Shown here piece after piece: positions 26,524 to 35,042 of a stretch of DNA of 64,000 bases (position 1 is its first letter; each line of letters begins with the position of its first letter). This DNA comes from Actinomycetota bacterium. GTDB lineage: Bacteria; Actinomycetota; UBA4738; HRBIN12. Where the stretch lies: NCBI GenBank assembly GCA_035640355.1, contig DASQWI010000026.1, positions 1 through 64,000 of the forward strand, in the 5' to 3' direction. The translations under genes were made by a program, and so were the position numbers. Under the pieces are notes generated by a model, which did no database searches, was not told where the DNA came from, and was given only the letters and a program-made list of their open reading frames with translations.

Positions 26524-26864
26524 TGCAGGCACGAACGATCCGGAAACTCGCCCTCGCTCTGCCCCACACGGAGGAGCGGGAGACGTGGGGAACGCCGACG
26601 TTCCGTGTGCGCAACAAGATCTTCGCGATGTTCGCCGAGGGCGGTTCGGAGGTCTGGGTGAAATCGACGTTCGACGAGCAGCGCGCGCTCGTCGCGATGG
26701 ACGAAGACACGTTCTTCTTCCCGCCATACGTGGGACCGAGCGGATGGGTCGGCGTGCGGTACCGGACCGTCGATCGCGACGAGATGGAGGAGCTCCTCGT
26801 CGAGGCGTGGCGGCTCACTGCGCCGAAGCGCATCGTGCAGGCTTTCGACGAGGAGGCGAGCTGA
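26523..26864 (+). CDS. MmcQ/YjbR-family protein
   Basis: 113 residues with the YjbR start (IRKLALALPHTEERETWGTP) and internal FRVRNKIFAMFAE plus WGVRYRTVD-type strands (WVGVRYRTVD). The fold is that of a small DNA-binding-like protein; its biology is unclear. It is inserted exactly between soxB and soxD, joined at both ends by one-base stop/start overlaps, so it is part of the sox operon here. In the usual sox clusters that place is empty, which makes a role with the enzyme complex or its cofactor possible. That is inference. Confidence 0.85.
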   Translation: MQARTIRKLALALPHTEERETWGTPTFRVRNKIFAMFAEGGSEVWVKSTFDEQRALVAMDEDTFFFPPYVGPSGWVGVRYRTVDRDEMEELLVEAWRLTAPKRIVQAFDEEAS

Positions 26865-27136
26865 TGCTCCTCGTGCCCTGCCCCTGGTGCGGCCCGCGCG
26901 ACGAGATCGAGTTCCGCTACGGGGGCCAGGCGCACGTGAACTACCCGGCCGACCCGGACGCGCTCTCGGACGAGGAGTGGGCCGACTTCCTGTTCATGCG
27001 GGAAAACCCGAAAGGTGATTTCCGCGAGCGTTGGTATCACACGGCCGGTTGCCGTCGTTGGTTCAACGCGGTCCGCGACACCGCGACGTACGAGTTTCGC
27101 GCGGTGTATCACGTCGGCGAGGAGGCTCCGGCGTGA
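26864..27136 (+). CDS. soxD: Sarcosine oxidase subunit delta
   Basis: 90 residues. The N-terminal CPWCG and later YHTAGCRRWF supply the Cys3His zinc site known from this subunit, and HVNYPADPDALSDEEWADFL with FMRENPKGDFRERW is the conserved core. The length is typical (about 90-100). It starts on the stop of the YjbR gene (TGATG) and overlaps the soxA start by four bases (GTGA). It holds the zinc that stabilises the alpha subunit in the complex. Confidence 0.94.
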   Translation: MLLVPCPWCGPRDEIEFRYGGQAHVNYPADPDALSDEEWADFLFMRENPKGDFRERWYHTAGCRRWFNAVRDTATYEFRAVYHVGEEAPA

Positions 27137-29685
27137 GCCGGCGGCTCGATACGGGTGGCACGTGGATCGATCGTTCCAAAACGCTGAGGTTCACGTTCGA
27201 TGGCGAGGAGTACGAGGGGTTCGAGGGCGACACGCTCGCCAGCGCGCTGCTCGCGAACGACGTGGTGGGCGGGTTCCTTTCACCGATACTGGGGCGACCG
27301 CGCGGGATCTACTCGGTGGGCGTCGAGGAACCGAACGCGTTCGTGGAGATCTCGGAGCCGTGGTTCGACGCGATCGTCGCGGCGACGATAGTCGAGTTGG
27401 TCGACGGTCTGGTCGCCCACAGCCGTCCAGGCGTCGGACGGCTCCCCGCCGACCGGAACGCCCTCCCCAGGCGCCGAACCGAACATCTGCATGCCCATGT
27501 CGAAACATTGGTCATCGGCGGCGGACCGTCGGGGCGTTCGGCTGCGATTGCCGCGATGAGTCGCGACGACCGAGTCCTGCTTCTGGACGCGTGGCATCGG
27601 ATCGACGACGTGCCTCGGGGAGTCACTGCGCTTCCGCACACAACAGCGATCGGGATGTACGACGACGGCTACGTCGTGGCGCACGAACGATTCGGCGATC
27701 TCGAGCGTCTCCGGCACATCCGCGCTCGGCGGGTGGTCTTGGCGACCGGAGCGCACGAGCGACCCGTCGCGTTCGCGAACTGCGATCTGCCCGGCGTGAT
27801 GCTCGCCTCGGCGGCGCGCGCATACGTGGAACGGTTCGGCGTTCTGCCCGGACGACGGGCGGCCGTTCTCACGACGAACGACAGCGGATTGGAAACTGCG
27901 GACGTGCTGCGCGCCGCCGGCGCTGAGGTCGTGGCGTTGGCGGACGTTCGCAAGGGAGAGGCCGTTTCGCAGGCCGTCGGTGATGCCGCCGTCGAGACCG
28001 TCCTCGTTCGAGACGCCGACGGCACCGAGCGCACGGTGGAGGCCGAACTCGTCGCCATCGCGGGCGGATGGAATCCCGCCGTGCAGCTGTGGCGCGCGAG
28101 CGGCGGTGCTCTCGCATGGGACGAGGATTGCGCGTGTTTCGTGCCGGATGGGACCGGACCGAGCTGGCTCGACATCGTCGGCCGGGCGTCCGGCGAGGGC
28201 CTGCCCGCATCGGGGCCCTATTGGTTCGTCCCCGCAGATGATCTGTCGACGCACTTCGTCGATATGCAGCGCGACCAGACGGTGGTGGACGTGATGCACG
28301 CCGTGGAAGCCGGTCTTCGTTCCGTCGAGCACGTGAAGCGCGCCACGTACATCGGCACCGCCGTCGACCAAGGGCGAACGTCCGGAGTGCTCACCGCCGG
28401 AATCGTCAACGCGCTCCAGCAGGCGAGCGCCGGCGCGCACGAGCCGACGAACGCTCGACCGCCGTACGTCCCCATCTCGTACGGGGCGGTTGCCGGTCCG
28501 TATCGCGGTGCGCTCCTCGATCCGGTTCGAACGACGGCGATGCACGACGCCCACGTTGAGCGCGGCGCCGTGTTCGAGGACGTCGGCCAGTGGAAGCGCC
28601 CGCAGTATTTCCCGCGCAACGGCGAATCGATGCGCGACGCCGTAACGCGCGAGTGCCTCGTGGTTCGGAACGACGTCGGGGCGATGGACGCGTCGACGCT
28701 GGGCAAGATCGAGTTGGTTGGGCCGGACGCGCCGGCGTTCCTCGACCGCATGTACACGAACCGGATGTCGAACCTCAAGATCGGCTCGATCCGGTACGGA
28801 CTGATGTGCGGGCTGGACGGGATGGTGTTCGACGATGGCGTCGCGATGCGCCTCGCCGACGATAGATATCTGGTCACGACGACGACCGGTGGAGCCGCGC
28901 ACGTGCTCGACCACTTCGAGGAGTGGCTCCAGACGGAGTGGACGGATCTCCGCGTGTTCTGCACCAGCGTCACCGAGCAGTGGGCCGTCGTGGCGGTGAA
29001 CGGCCCGCGCGCGCGCGAGGTGATCTCCGCAGTGGGCACCGATATCGACCTGACCAAGGACGTCTTCCCGCACATGACGTTCCGCGATGGGCTCGTCGCC
29101 GGTGTGCCGGCTCGGCTCGCGCGGGTCAGCTTCTCGGGCGAGCTCGCGTTCGAGATCCACGTGAAGTGGTGGCACGGCGCGCATATCTGGGACCGCCTGC
29201 TCTCGGAGGGCGTGAGCCCCTACGGAACCGAGACGATGCACGTGCTCCGCGCGGAGAAGGGGTACGTCATCGTCGGCCAGGACACCGACGGGACGGTGAC
29301 GCCCTTCGACCTCGGCATGGACTGGATCGTGAACCCCTCGAAGGGCGATTTCATCGGGCGGCGGTCGTTCAGTCGTGCCGACACGGCGCGCAAGGGTCGG
29401 AAGCAACTCGTCGGATTGCTCCCCAACGATCCCAAATGGCTACTTCCCGAGGGCGCCCAACTTGTCCTCGAGGAGACTGGTCGGATCCCGATGCCGATGG
29501 CAGGTCACGTGACATCGAGCTACCGGAGCGCCGCGCTCGGGCGAACGTTCGCGCTCGCCATGCTGGAACGCGGACAGGAGATGCACGGCGAGAAGGTGTA
29601 CGCCCCGCTGGAGGGCGAGACGATCGTCGCCACGGTCACCACGCCGGTTCTCTACGACCCCGAGGGAGCGCGTCTTGCCGGTTGA
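27133..29685 (+). CDS. soxA: Sarcosine oxidase subunit alpha (shortened form)
   Basis: 850 residues, shorter than the usual 960-1000. Layout: an N-terminal Fer2_4-like unit (TFDGEEYEGFEGDTLASALL, PRGIYSVGVEEPNAFV) without cysteines, a NAD-binding domain (VIGGGPSGRSAAIAA near residue 125), and a C-terminal GcvT-type folate domain from about 475 (YGLMCGLDGMVFDDGVAMRL, LRAEKGYVIVGQDTDG, where the latter is conserved). The part between the first two domains, about 100 residues in canonical SoxA, is reduced here. It takes the methyl group from oxidised sarcosine to tetrahydrofolate. GTG start at 27133 overlaps soxD's stop. Confidence 0.92.
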   Translation: MSRRLDTGGTWIDRSKTLRFTFDGEEYEGFEGDTLASALLANDVVGGFLSPILGRPRGIYSVGVEEPNAFVEISEPWFDAIVAATIVELVDGLVAHSRPGVGRLPADRNALPRRRTEHLHAHVETLVIGGGPSGRSAAIAAMSRDDRVLLLDAWHRIDDVPRGVTALPHTTAIGMYDDGYVVAHERFGDLERLRHIRARRVVLATGAHERPVAFANCDLPGVMLASAARAYVERFGVLPGRRAAVLTTNDSGLETADVLRAAGAEVVALADVRKGEAVSQAVGDAAVETVLVRDADGTERTVEAELVAIAGGWNPAVQLWRASGGALAWDEDCACFVPDGTGPSWLDIVGRASGEGLPASGPYWFVPADDLSTHFVDMQRDQTVVDVMHAVEAGLRSVEHVKRATYIGTAVDQGRTSGVLTAGIVNALQQASAGAHEPTNARPPYVPISYGAVAGPYRGALLDPVRTTAMHDAHVERGAVFEDVGQWKRPQYFPRNGESMRDAVTRECLVVRNDVGAMDASTLGKIELVGPDAPAFLDRMYTNRMSNLKIGSIRYGLMCGLDGMVFDDGVAMRLADDRYLVTTTTGGAAHVLDHFEEWLQTEWTDLRVFCTSVTEQWAVVAVNGPRAREVISAVGTDIDLTKDVFPHMTFRDGLVAGVPARLARVSFSGELAFEIHVKWWHGAHIWDRLLSEGVSPYGTETMHVLRAEKGYVIVGQDTDGTVTPFDLGMDWIVNPSKGDFIGRRSFSRADTARKGRKQLVGLLPNDPKWLLPEGAQLVLEETGRIPMPMAGHVTSSYRSAALGRTFALAMLERGQEMHGEKVYAPLEGETIVATVTTPVLYDPEGARLAG

Positions 29686-30199
29686 CGTTCGAGGCGCTCT
29701 CGCGGGCAGGACGCGTGACCTCGCTCGCGTCGCGAGCGAGGTCGAGGCACTGGCGCAGGTCGACGTTCGAGTCGGCTCCGCGCCGGCGTCCCTTGAGCTC
29801 CCACTCGAACCGAACACATGGATCGCGAAGGGCGATCGCGAGGCGTTGTGGCTGGGCCCCGACGAGTGGCTCATCGTCGGCCCACCCGGCGCCGAAGACT
29901 CGATCTCGAGCGATCTCGAACGAGCGCTCACCGGACTCCCCCACAGCGTTGTCAACGTGTCGGCCGCGCGAGCGATCCTCGAGGTCGAACCCACCGTCCG
30001 TCTCGAGCTGCTTCCGCAGGGATGCGGGATCGATCTGCACCCACGATCGTGGCGTGAAGGCATGTGCGCCCAGACGCTCCTTGCTCGAGTCCCGGTGATC
30101 CTCCAGGAACGCGAGACCGGCACGAGGATCTTCGTTCGTCCGTCGTTCGCGAACTACCTCGTCGACTGGCTCGGGCACGTCGCCGGCGTTCGACCGTGA
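29675..30199 (+). CDS. soxG: Sarcosine oxidase subunit gamma
   Basis: 174 residues from a TTG start at 29675 with GAGGGAG upstream; it overlaps the soxA stop. The sequence shows LGPDEWLIVGPPGAE and SVVNVSAARAILEVEP, which are the recognisable GcvT-like core of SoxG, and a hydrophobic ending FANYLVDWLGHV. It completes the soxB-D-A-G set. Family members bind near the folate-domain interface of the alpha subunit. The TTG start is rare but fits the ribosome site. Confidence 0.88.
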   Translation: MPVDVRGALAGRTRDLARVASEVEALAQVDVRVGSAPASLELPLEPNTWIAKGDREALWLGPDEWLIVGPPGAEDSISSDLERALTGLPHSVVNVSAARAILEVEPTVRLELLPQGCGIDLHPRSWREGMCAQTLLARVPVILQERETGTRIFVRPSFANYLVDWLGHVAGVRP

Positions 30200-30684
30200 T
30201 CGAACCTGACACACCCGCGCTCCATGCGCTGGAAGGCTCCACGCTGCGATTCGACGTCGTTCGTACGCAGCGCGCGCGAAGCGCGGAGGAGAGTGCGTCG
30301 TTTCAAGGGATCGAGCTGGGTCAGCTCCTCCGAACGATCGTCGTCAGGCGAGGCGCGGACGATTACGTCTTCGTGCTCGTGCCGGGCGGCCGCGAGATCG
30401 ACTGGAAGAAGCTCCGAGCGCATCTGGACGTCAGCCGCCTGTCGCTGCCGGACGCCGCCGAGGCAAAGGAGGCGACGGGCTACGAACGGGGGACGATCAC
30501 GCCCTTCGGATCGAGGACAGCGTGGCCCGTGATCGTCGATGCGACGATCCCGTCGATCGGCACGGTTGCGATCGGTGGCGGAGGGCACGGGATCAACCTG
30601 CACCTGGAAGGACGCGACCTCGTCACGTTCCTAAAAGCGGACGTCGCCGACGTCACGAAGTTCGTCGAGCGCTCGGCGGAGTGA
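30196..30684 (+). CDS. YbaK/EbsC-type aminoacyl-tRNA deacylase-like protein
   Basis: 162 residues. GIELGQLLRTIVVRRG, FVLVPGGREIDWKKLRAHL and the later GGGGHGINLHLEG fit the YbaK/ProX fold that removes mischarged amino acids from tRNA. The Lys and Gly pattern is retained. The GTG at 30196 overlaps the soxG stop by four bases, so it sits at the end of the sox operon. Editing of tRNA is the known activity; placing it next to an amino-acid-methyl degrading enzyme may be just operon drift. Its 3' end overlaps the converging gene by 32 bases. Confidence 0.85.
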   Translation: MIEPDTPALHALEGSTLRFDVVRTQRARSAEESASFQGIELGQLLRTIVVRRGADDYVFVLVPGGREIDWKKLRAHLDVSRLSLPDAAEAKEATGYERGTITPFGSRTAWPVIVDATIPSIGTVAIGGGGHGINLHLEGRDLVTFLKADVADVTKFVERSAE

Positions 30685-31243
30685 GGAGCGCGATCCGCTC
30701 GCCCCGAGCCGAGTGCTCGATCAGCGTCTCCAGCCGGCGCTGCCGAGTCTCGTCGCGCTTGGCGCTCACCACCCACCAGGTCGCGTTCCGTCGAAACCCG
30801 GGTGGCAGCGACTCCCAGAACGACCACGCGGCCTTGTTCTTCCGAAACCTCGCCGTCTCCGAACGGGAGAACGCCGGGTTCGCGCGCGCTGACGCGTTCT
30901 GCCGCGCGAGTTGCTCGTCGCGCCACTCGAACGCCTTCAGGCCGGCTGGATGCATCCTGCCTTCGGCGATGAGCTCTCTGACACGCGCGATGTTGACTGC
31001 GCTCCAGTAGCTCTTCGGCGTGCGCGGCGTGAACCGGTTCACGTACCGCTCGGCGTCGACGCTGTGTCTGACGCCGTCGATCCATCCGAAGCACAGCGCC
31101 TCGTCCAGGGCCTCGCGGAACGTGATGCTCTCCTTCCCCGTGCCCTTCTTGTAGAAGCCGACCGTGATCTCGCTCTCGCGTGCGTGGTTTCGCTCGAGCC
31201 AACGCCGGAACTCCGCCGCGGAGCGGAAGTACCGAGCCTTCAT
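30653..31243 (-). CDS. YdeI/OmpD-associated-family protein
   Basis: 196 residues. The pattern FRRWLERNHARESEITVGFYK, then ALCFGWIDGVRHSVDAERYV and FTPRTPKSYWSAVNIARV is the YdeI family core, related to bacteriocin-protection proteins. The C-terminal tail (WWVVSAKRDETRQRRLETLI) is also usual. It is the last gene of the minus-strand cluster that starts near 40179, 11 bases after the GcvT/DmdA-like gene. The last 32 bases overlap the converging ybaK-like gene. Its role here is not clear. Confidence 0.85.
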   Translation of the reverse strand: MKARYFRSAAEFRRWLERNHARESEITVGFYKKGTGKESITFREALDEALCFGWIDGVRHSVDAERYVNRFTPRTPKSYWSAVNIARVRELIAEGRMHPAGLKAFEWRDEQLARQNASARANPAFSRSETARFRKNKAAWSFWESLPPGFRRNATWWVVSAKRDETRQRRLETLIEHSARGERIALLTPPSARRTS

Positions 31244-31254
31244 CGAGCGCCGCG

Positions 31255-32427
31255 CTAGCCTTTCGGGATCTCTTTCGACGGGTCCCAGTGCGGCATCTGG
31301 ACGACCTTCGCCGCGACGCGACCCGACTTCGGGGTCTCGACCTGGAGCTCCGTGCCGAGCTCGGTGAACTCGATTGGGAGCATCGCCAGGCCGATGTTCT
31401 TCTCCAGCCGCGGCGAGTAGCACGCGGAGGTCACGCGGCCGACCCCTCGGCCGTCCGCGGACGTCGGGAAGAAGTCGAGCATCTCGTTGTCGATGTACGT
31501 GCCGAGGGGTTCGCCGTCGATGTCGACGCCGACGAGCTTCTGCTTCACACCCTCTTCCTTGATCCGCGTGAGGGCGGCCTTGCCCATGAAGTCGGCTTCC
31601 TGATCGAGATCGACCATCCACGTGTAGTGGTATCCGACCTCGAAGGGGTTGTTCTCGTACCACATGTCCGCTCCGAAGGCGAGGATGCCTCCCTCGATGC
31701 GACGGATGTGGCACGGGCCGATCACCTCGAGCCCGTGTGGGCGACCGGCCTCGAGCACGGCGTCCCACAGCTCGACGCCGTGCTTGGACGCGTCCTGCAG
31801 GTAGATCTCGTAGCCGATCTCCCCCGTGTAGCCGGTGCGCGAGATGACGACGCGCCTGCCGTTGAGCTCGGTCTGCATCAGGCCGTAGTACGGGATGTCG
31901 AGGACCTTGTCGCCGAACAGGTTGGTCAGGACGCCCTTGGCGTTCGGTCCCTGGATCTGCACGGGCGCGACGTCGATCTCTCGAACCGTGACGTTCATGC
32001 CCTTGGCCGCGGCGATGCCCAGCGCGTACAGGTTCACGTCGCTGTCGGCGAGCGAGAGCCAGAACTCGTCCTCGGCCACGCGAAGCAGCACCGGGTCGTT
32101 CAGGATCCCGCCATCGGGTGCCGTGATGAACACGTACTTCGCCTGATCGACCGCGCACTTGTGCAGGTCGCGCGGAACGATCATGTTCGTGAGATCGAAC
32201 GCGTCCGGCCCCTTGATCTGGATCTGCTTCTCCACGCCGACGTCCCAGAGCGTGACGCCGCTCACCAGGTGCCAGTACTCCTTCACCGGGTCGCCGTAGT
32301 GGCGGGGGTGGTAGGTGTGGTTGTACACGCTGTACCGCTGCACGCCGTGCCGACGCGAGGCGTAGAAGTACGGCGACTTTCGGATCCGCGTGTACAGCAG
32401 GATCCCGGGGTTCTCGATCACGCTCAC
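31255..32427 (-). CDS. GcvT-family aminomethyltransferase-like protein (DmdA-like)
   Basis: 390 residues of the T-protein fold. RIRKSPYFYASRRHGVQRY with VYNHTYHPRHY and VKEYWHLVSGVTLWDV closely resembles the start of DMSP demethylase (DmdA) and its relatives (RxTPF..., YNHMxLP, YWHLKE, VWDVxxERQ). Later motifs are DGGILNDPVLLRV, FWLSLADSD, SRTGYTGEIGYEIY and GGILAFGADMW. Expected role: folate-dependent demethylation of a methylated compound. It could serve DMSP, but in this gene neighbourhood dimethylglycine or betaine-derived methyl groups are equally plausible. It follows the FAD-GcvT fusion by 43 bases. Confidence 0.8.
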   Translation of the reverse strand: MSVIENPGILLYTRIRKSPYFYASRRHGVQRYSVYNHTYHPRHYGDPVKEYWHLVSGVTLWDVGVEKQIQIKGPDAFDLTNMIVPRDLHKCAVDQAKYVFITAPDGGILNDPVLLRVAEDEFWLSLADSDVNLYALGIAAAKGMNVTVREIDVAPVQIQGPNAKGVLTNLFGDKVLDIPYYGLMQTELNGRRVVISRTGYTGEIGYEIYLQDASKHGVELWDAVLEAGRPHGLEVIGPCHIRRIEGGILAFGADMWYENNPFEVGYHYTWMVDLDQEADFMGKAALTRIKEEGVKQKLVGVDIDGEPLGTYIDNEMLDFFPTSADGRGVGRVTSACYSPRLEKNIGLAMLPIEFTELGTELQVETPKSGRVAAKVVQMPHWDPSKEIPKG

Positions 32428-32470
32428 GTACGCGTTCCTCCTTCTGTCCCAGCCCGCTCCGGCCGGCTTC

Positions 32471-34942
32471 TCATGCCCGAAGGCGCTCGCCCTTCGGGTC
32501 CCACAGCGGCTCGGACGCGACGTGCGCCGGGAGCCGTTCGTCGAAATACTCGATCTCGAGCGACGTATCCTCGACGGCCAGCTCGCTCGGAAGGTAGCCG
32601 TACGCGATGCACCGCCCGATCGAGTAACCGTAGCCGGCGCTCGTCACGTAGCCCACGACGTCCCCGTTCGCGCGGATCGGCTCCTTGCCCATGACGACGT
32701 GGCTGGTGTCGTCGAGGGTGACGCAGCAGAGCTTCCGCTCGATGCCGTGTTCGAGTTGGCGTTCGAGCGCTTCCTTTCCCTGGAAGCCCTTGTGCATCTT
32801 CACGGCGAAGCCCAGACCGGCCTCGAACGGGCTGTACTCGGTGCCGATGTCCTGGCCCCACAGGCGATAGCCCTTCTCCAGCCGAAGGGTGTCGAACGAG
32901 CCGAGGCCTGCTGCGACGATCCCGTGATCCCGGCCGGCGTTCCACAGGAGCTCCCACGCCCGGTCGCCCATGGCGAACTGGCCGTACAGCTCCCAGCCGA
33001 GTTCTCCCGCGTAGCTGATCCGCTGCGCCCAGACCGGGGCGACCTCGCCGACGTTCAGGTACTGCGCGGACATATACGGGAAGGCCTCGTTCGACAGGTC
33101 GGCGTGGGTCACCGCGCTCAGCACGTCGCGCGCCATCGGTCCCCACAGGCCCAGCGCGAACAGCGACCCAGTGCGTTCGGTGATCGTGACGCGTTCGCCG
33201 TCGCGGAGCTGCGCACGAAGCCACCCGACGTCGTGCGGCCCCGTGCCACCGCCGGTAACGATGCGGAACAGGTCCTTCCCCTTGCGCGCGATGGTCAGGT
33301 CGAGGCGGATCCCGCCCCGTGGCGTCAGCGCGGCCGTGTAGATGAGCGTACCGACGGGACGGTCGATCCGGTTGGCGAACACGCGCTCGAGGAACGCGAG
33401 GGTGTCAGGTCCCTGGACGTCGAACTTGGCGAAGGCCGTGATGTCGAACAGGGCGACGCGGTTCCGAGTGGCCAGGTGCTCCGCGCCCTCGATCGGCGAC
33501 CAGAGCTTGGCCGCCCACTCGTCGCGTCGGAACCAGGGCTCGTCGTCACGAACGAGGGACCCGTTCGCCTCGAACCACTGTGGACGCTCCCACCCTGCAC
33601 CGACGACGAACTGCGCGCCGAGCTCCTCTTGCCGGGCGAAGAACGGCGACAGTCGAAGCTTCCGCGGACGAGCCGGTTGCTGGCGCGGATGGATGATGTC
33701 GTAGACCTCGCGGTACTGCTGCTTCCCCCGCTCGAGCACGTAGGGCGGCGTTGTCGCATACGGGTAGAAGCGGTTCGCGTCCGCCTCGGCAAGGTCGTAC
33801 GAGGGCTCGCCGTTCACCATCCACTCCGCGACCTGTTGCCCGAAACCGCCGGCGTGCGTCACCCACACCGCCTCGCACACCCAGACGCCGCGAACGCTTA
33901 CGGACTCGCCGACCACGGACGCGGCATCCGGCGTGAACGAGAACATCCCGTTGATCGAACGCGACGGATCCTTGGCCCGCATCCTGCCCTTCAGGGCGGG
34001 CAGCAACCGTGCCGCCTCGGCCTCGGCCACGTCGAAGTCGCGCGGCGTCCACGGCATGAGCGAGGGCATCGGCCCGGGGTTGCGGGGATGTCGGATCGAT
34101 GTCTGCGGCGTGGCGATCGGCTCGTGCTTGTAGTTCCCGACCGCGTAGTGGTCCTCGCGCTGTCGGAAGTACATGGCCATGTCCTGATGACGAAGGATCG
34201 GGTGGACGACCTCGCGCGTCTCGCCTTCGAGCTCGGGAACCGGATCGGTCCACACGAGCTGGTGCTGCACGGCGACGAGCGGGATCGGAACGCCGACCAT
34301 CGCGCCGACGGTGGGCCCCCAGATACCGGCGCAGATCAGCACGCGTTCGCAGTCGATCGAGCCGTGGTCGGTGACGACGCCGCGAACCCGGCCGTCCCGC
34401 ACGTCGAACCCCGTCACCGTCACGTCACCCTCGAAGGCGACCCCCCATGCCGATGCCCTCGCCGCGAGCGCCGCGGCGATCCGAAGCCCCTTGGCGATTC
34501 CGTCGCTCGGCACGTGATACGCGCCGAGGATCGTCGAACCGTCGAGCAGCGGGATGAGCTCGACCGCCTCGGACGGCGTCAGGAGGTCGGCGCCCTGCAA
34601 CCCGTACGAGCGCGCGAACCCCAGCCGTCGCTTCAGCTCCCGCAAACGCTCGTCGGTCGTGGCCACCTCGATGCCGCCGACGCCGTACCAGGCCGGCTCC
34701 CCGTCCACCGACAGCGTCGAGTACAGCGCGACGGAGTCTTGCGCGATCCGACACATCATCTGGGAGGCGTTCGTCTGAAACGCGAGCCCGGGCGCGTGTG
34801 AGGTCGATCCGCCCGTCTCGAACAACGGTCCCTGATCGAGGACGAGCACGTCCGCAGCGCCGAGCTCGGCAAGGTGGTACGCGGCGCTCGCCCCGACGAT
34901 GCCGGCGCCGACCACGACGGTCTCCGCGCGATCCGGGATCAC
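32471..34942 (-). CDS. Dimethylglycine/sarcosine dehydrogenase-like FAD-GcvT fusion
   Basis: 823 residues. The FAD motif VVVGAGIVGASAAYHLAELG is at residues 9-28. H49 in GSTSHAPGL sits where dimethylglycine dehydrogenases attach FAD covalently. The N-terminal half is a DAO-type oxidase (to about residue 400). A C-terminal GcvT-type folate domain follows (FDVQGPDTLAFLERVFANR, GELGWELYGQF, LEKGYRLWGQD). Such fusions oxidise N-methyl amino acids and pass the methyl group to tetrahydrofolate. The frame stays open to 35302, but that part overlaps the metallophosphoesterase and is low-complexity, so I start at the GTG at 34942. A TTG at 35002 is an alternative. It is in the middle of the minus-strand cluster. 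Confidence 0.88.
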   Translation of the reverse strand: MIPDRAETVVVGAGIVGASAAYHLAELGAADVLVLDQGPLFETGGSTSHAPGLAFQTNASQMMCRIAQDSVALYSTLSVDGEPAWYGVGGIEVATTDERLRELKRRLGFARSYGLQGADLLTPSEAVELIPLLDGSTILGAYHVPSDGIAKGLRIAAALAARASAWGVAFEGDVTVTGFDVRDGRVRGVVTDHGSIDCERVLICAGIWGPTVGAMVGVPIPLVAVQHQLVWTDPVPELEGETREVVHPILRHQDMAMYFRQREDHYAVGNYKHEPIATPQTSIRHPRNPGPMPSLMPWTPRDFDVAEAEAARLLPALKGRMRAKDPSRSINGMFSFTPDAASVVGESVSVRGVWVCEAVWVTHAGGFGQQVAEWMVNGEPSYDLAEADANRFYPYATTPPYVLERGKQQYREVYDIIHPRQQPARPRKLRLSPFFARQEELGAQFVVGAGWERPQWFEANGSLVRDDEPWFRRDEWAAKLWSPIEGAEHLATRNRVALFDITAFAKFDVQGPDTLAFLERVFANRIDRPVGTLIYTAALTPRGGIRLDLTIARKGKDLFRIVTGGGTGPHDVGWLRAQLRDGERVTITERTGSLFALGLWGPMARDVLSAVTHADLSNEAFPYMSAQYLNVGEVAPVWAQRISYAGELGWELYGQFAMGDRAWELLWNAGRDHGIVAAGLGSFDTLRLEKGYRLWGQDIGTEYSPFEAGLGFAVKMHKGFQGKEALERQLEHGIERKLCCVTLDDTSHVVMGKEPIRANGDVVGYVTSAGYGYSIGRCIAYGYLPSELAVEDTSLEIEYFDERLPAHVASEPLWDPKGERLRA

Positions 34943-35042
34943 GGGCGCGATGCTCTCGGACCGAAGCTGGGCCGACAAATCGGGGGTAGCACCGTGATCC
35001 AATCGAACGTTGTGCGACCCCGGCCAAGATGGCGCAATGGGC

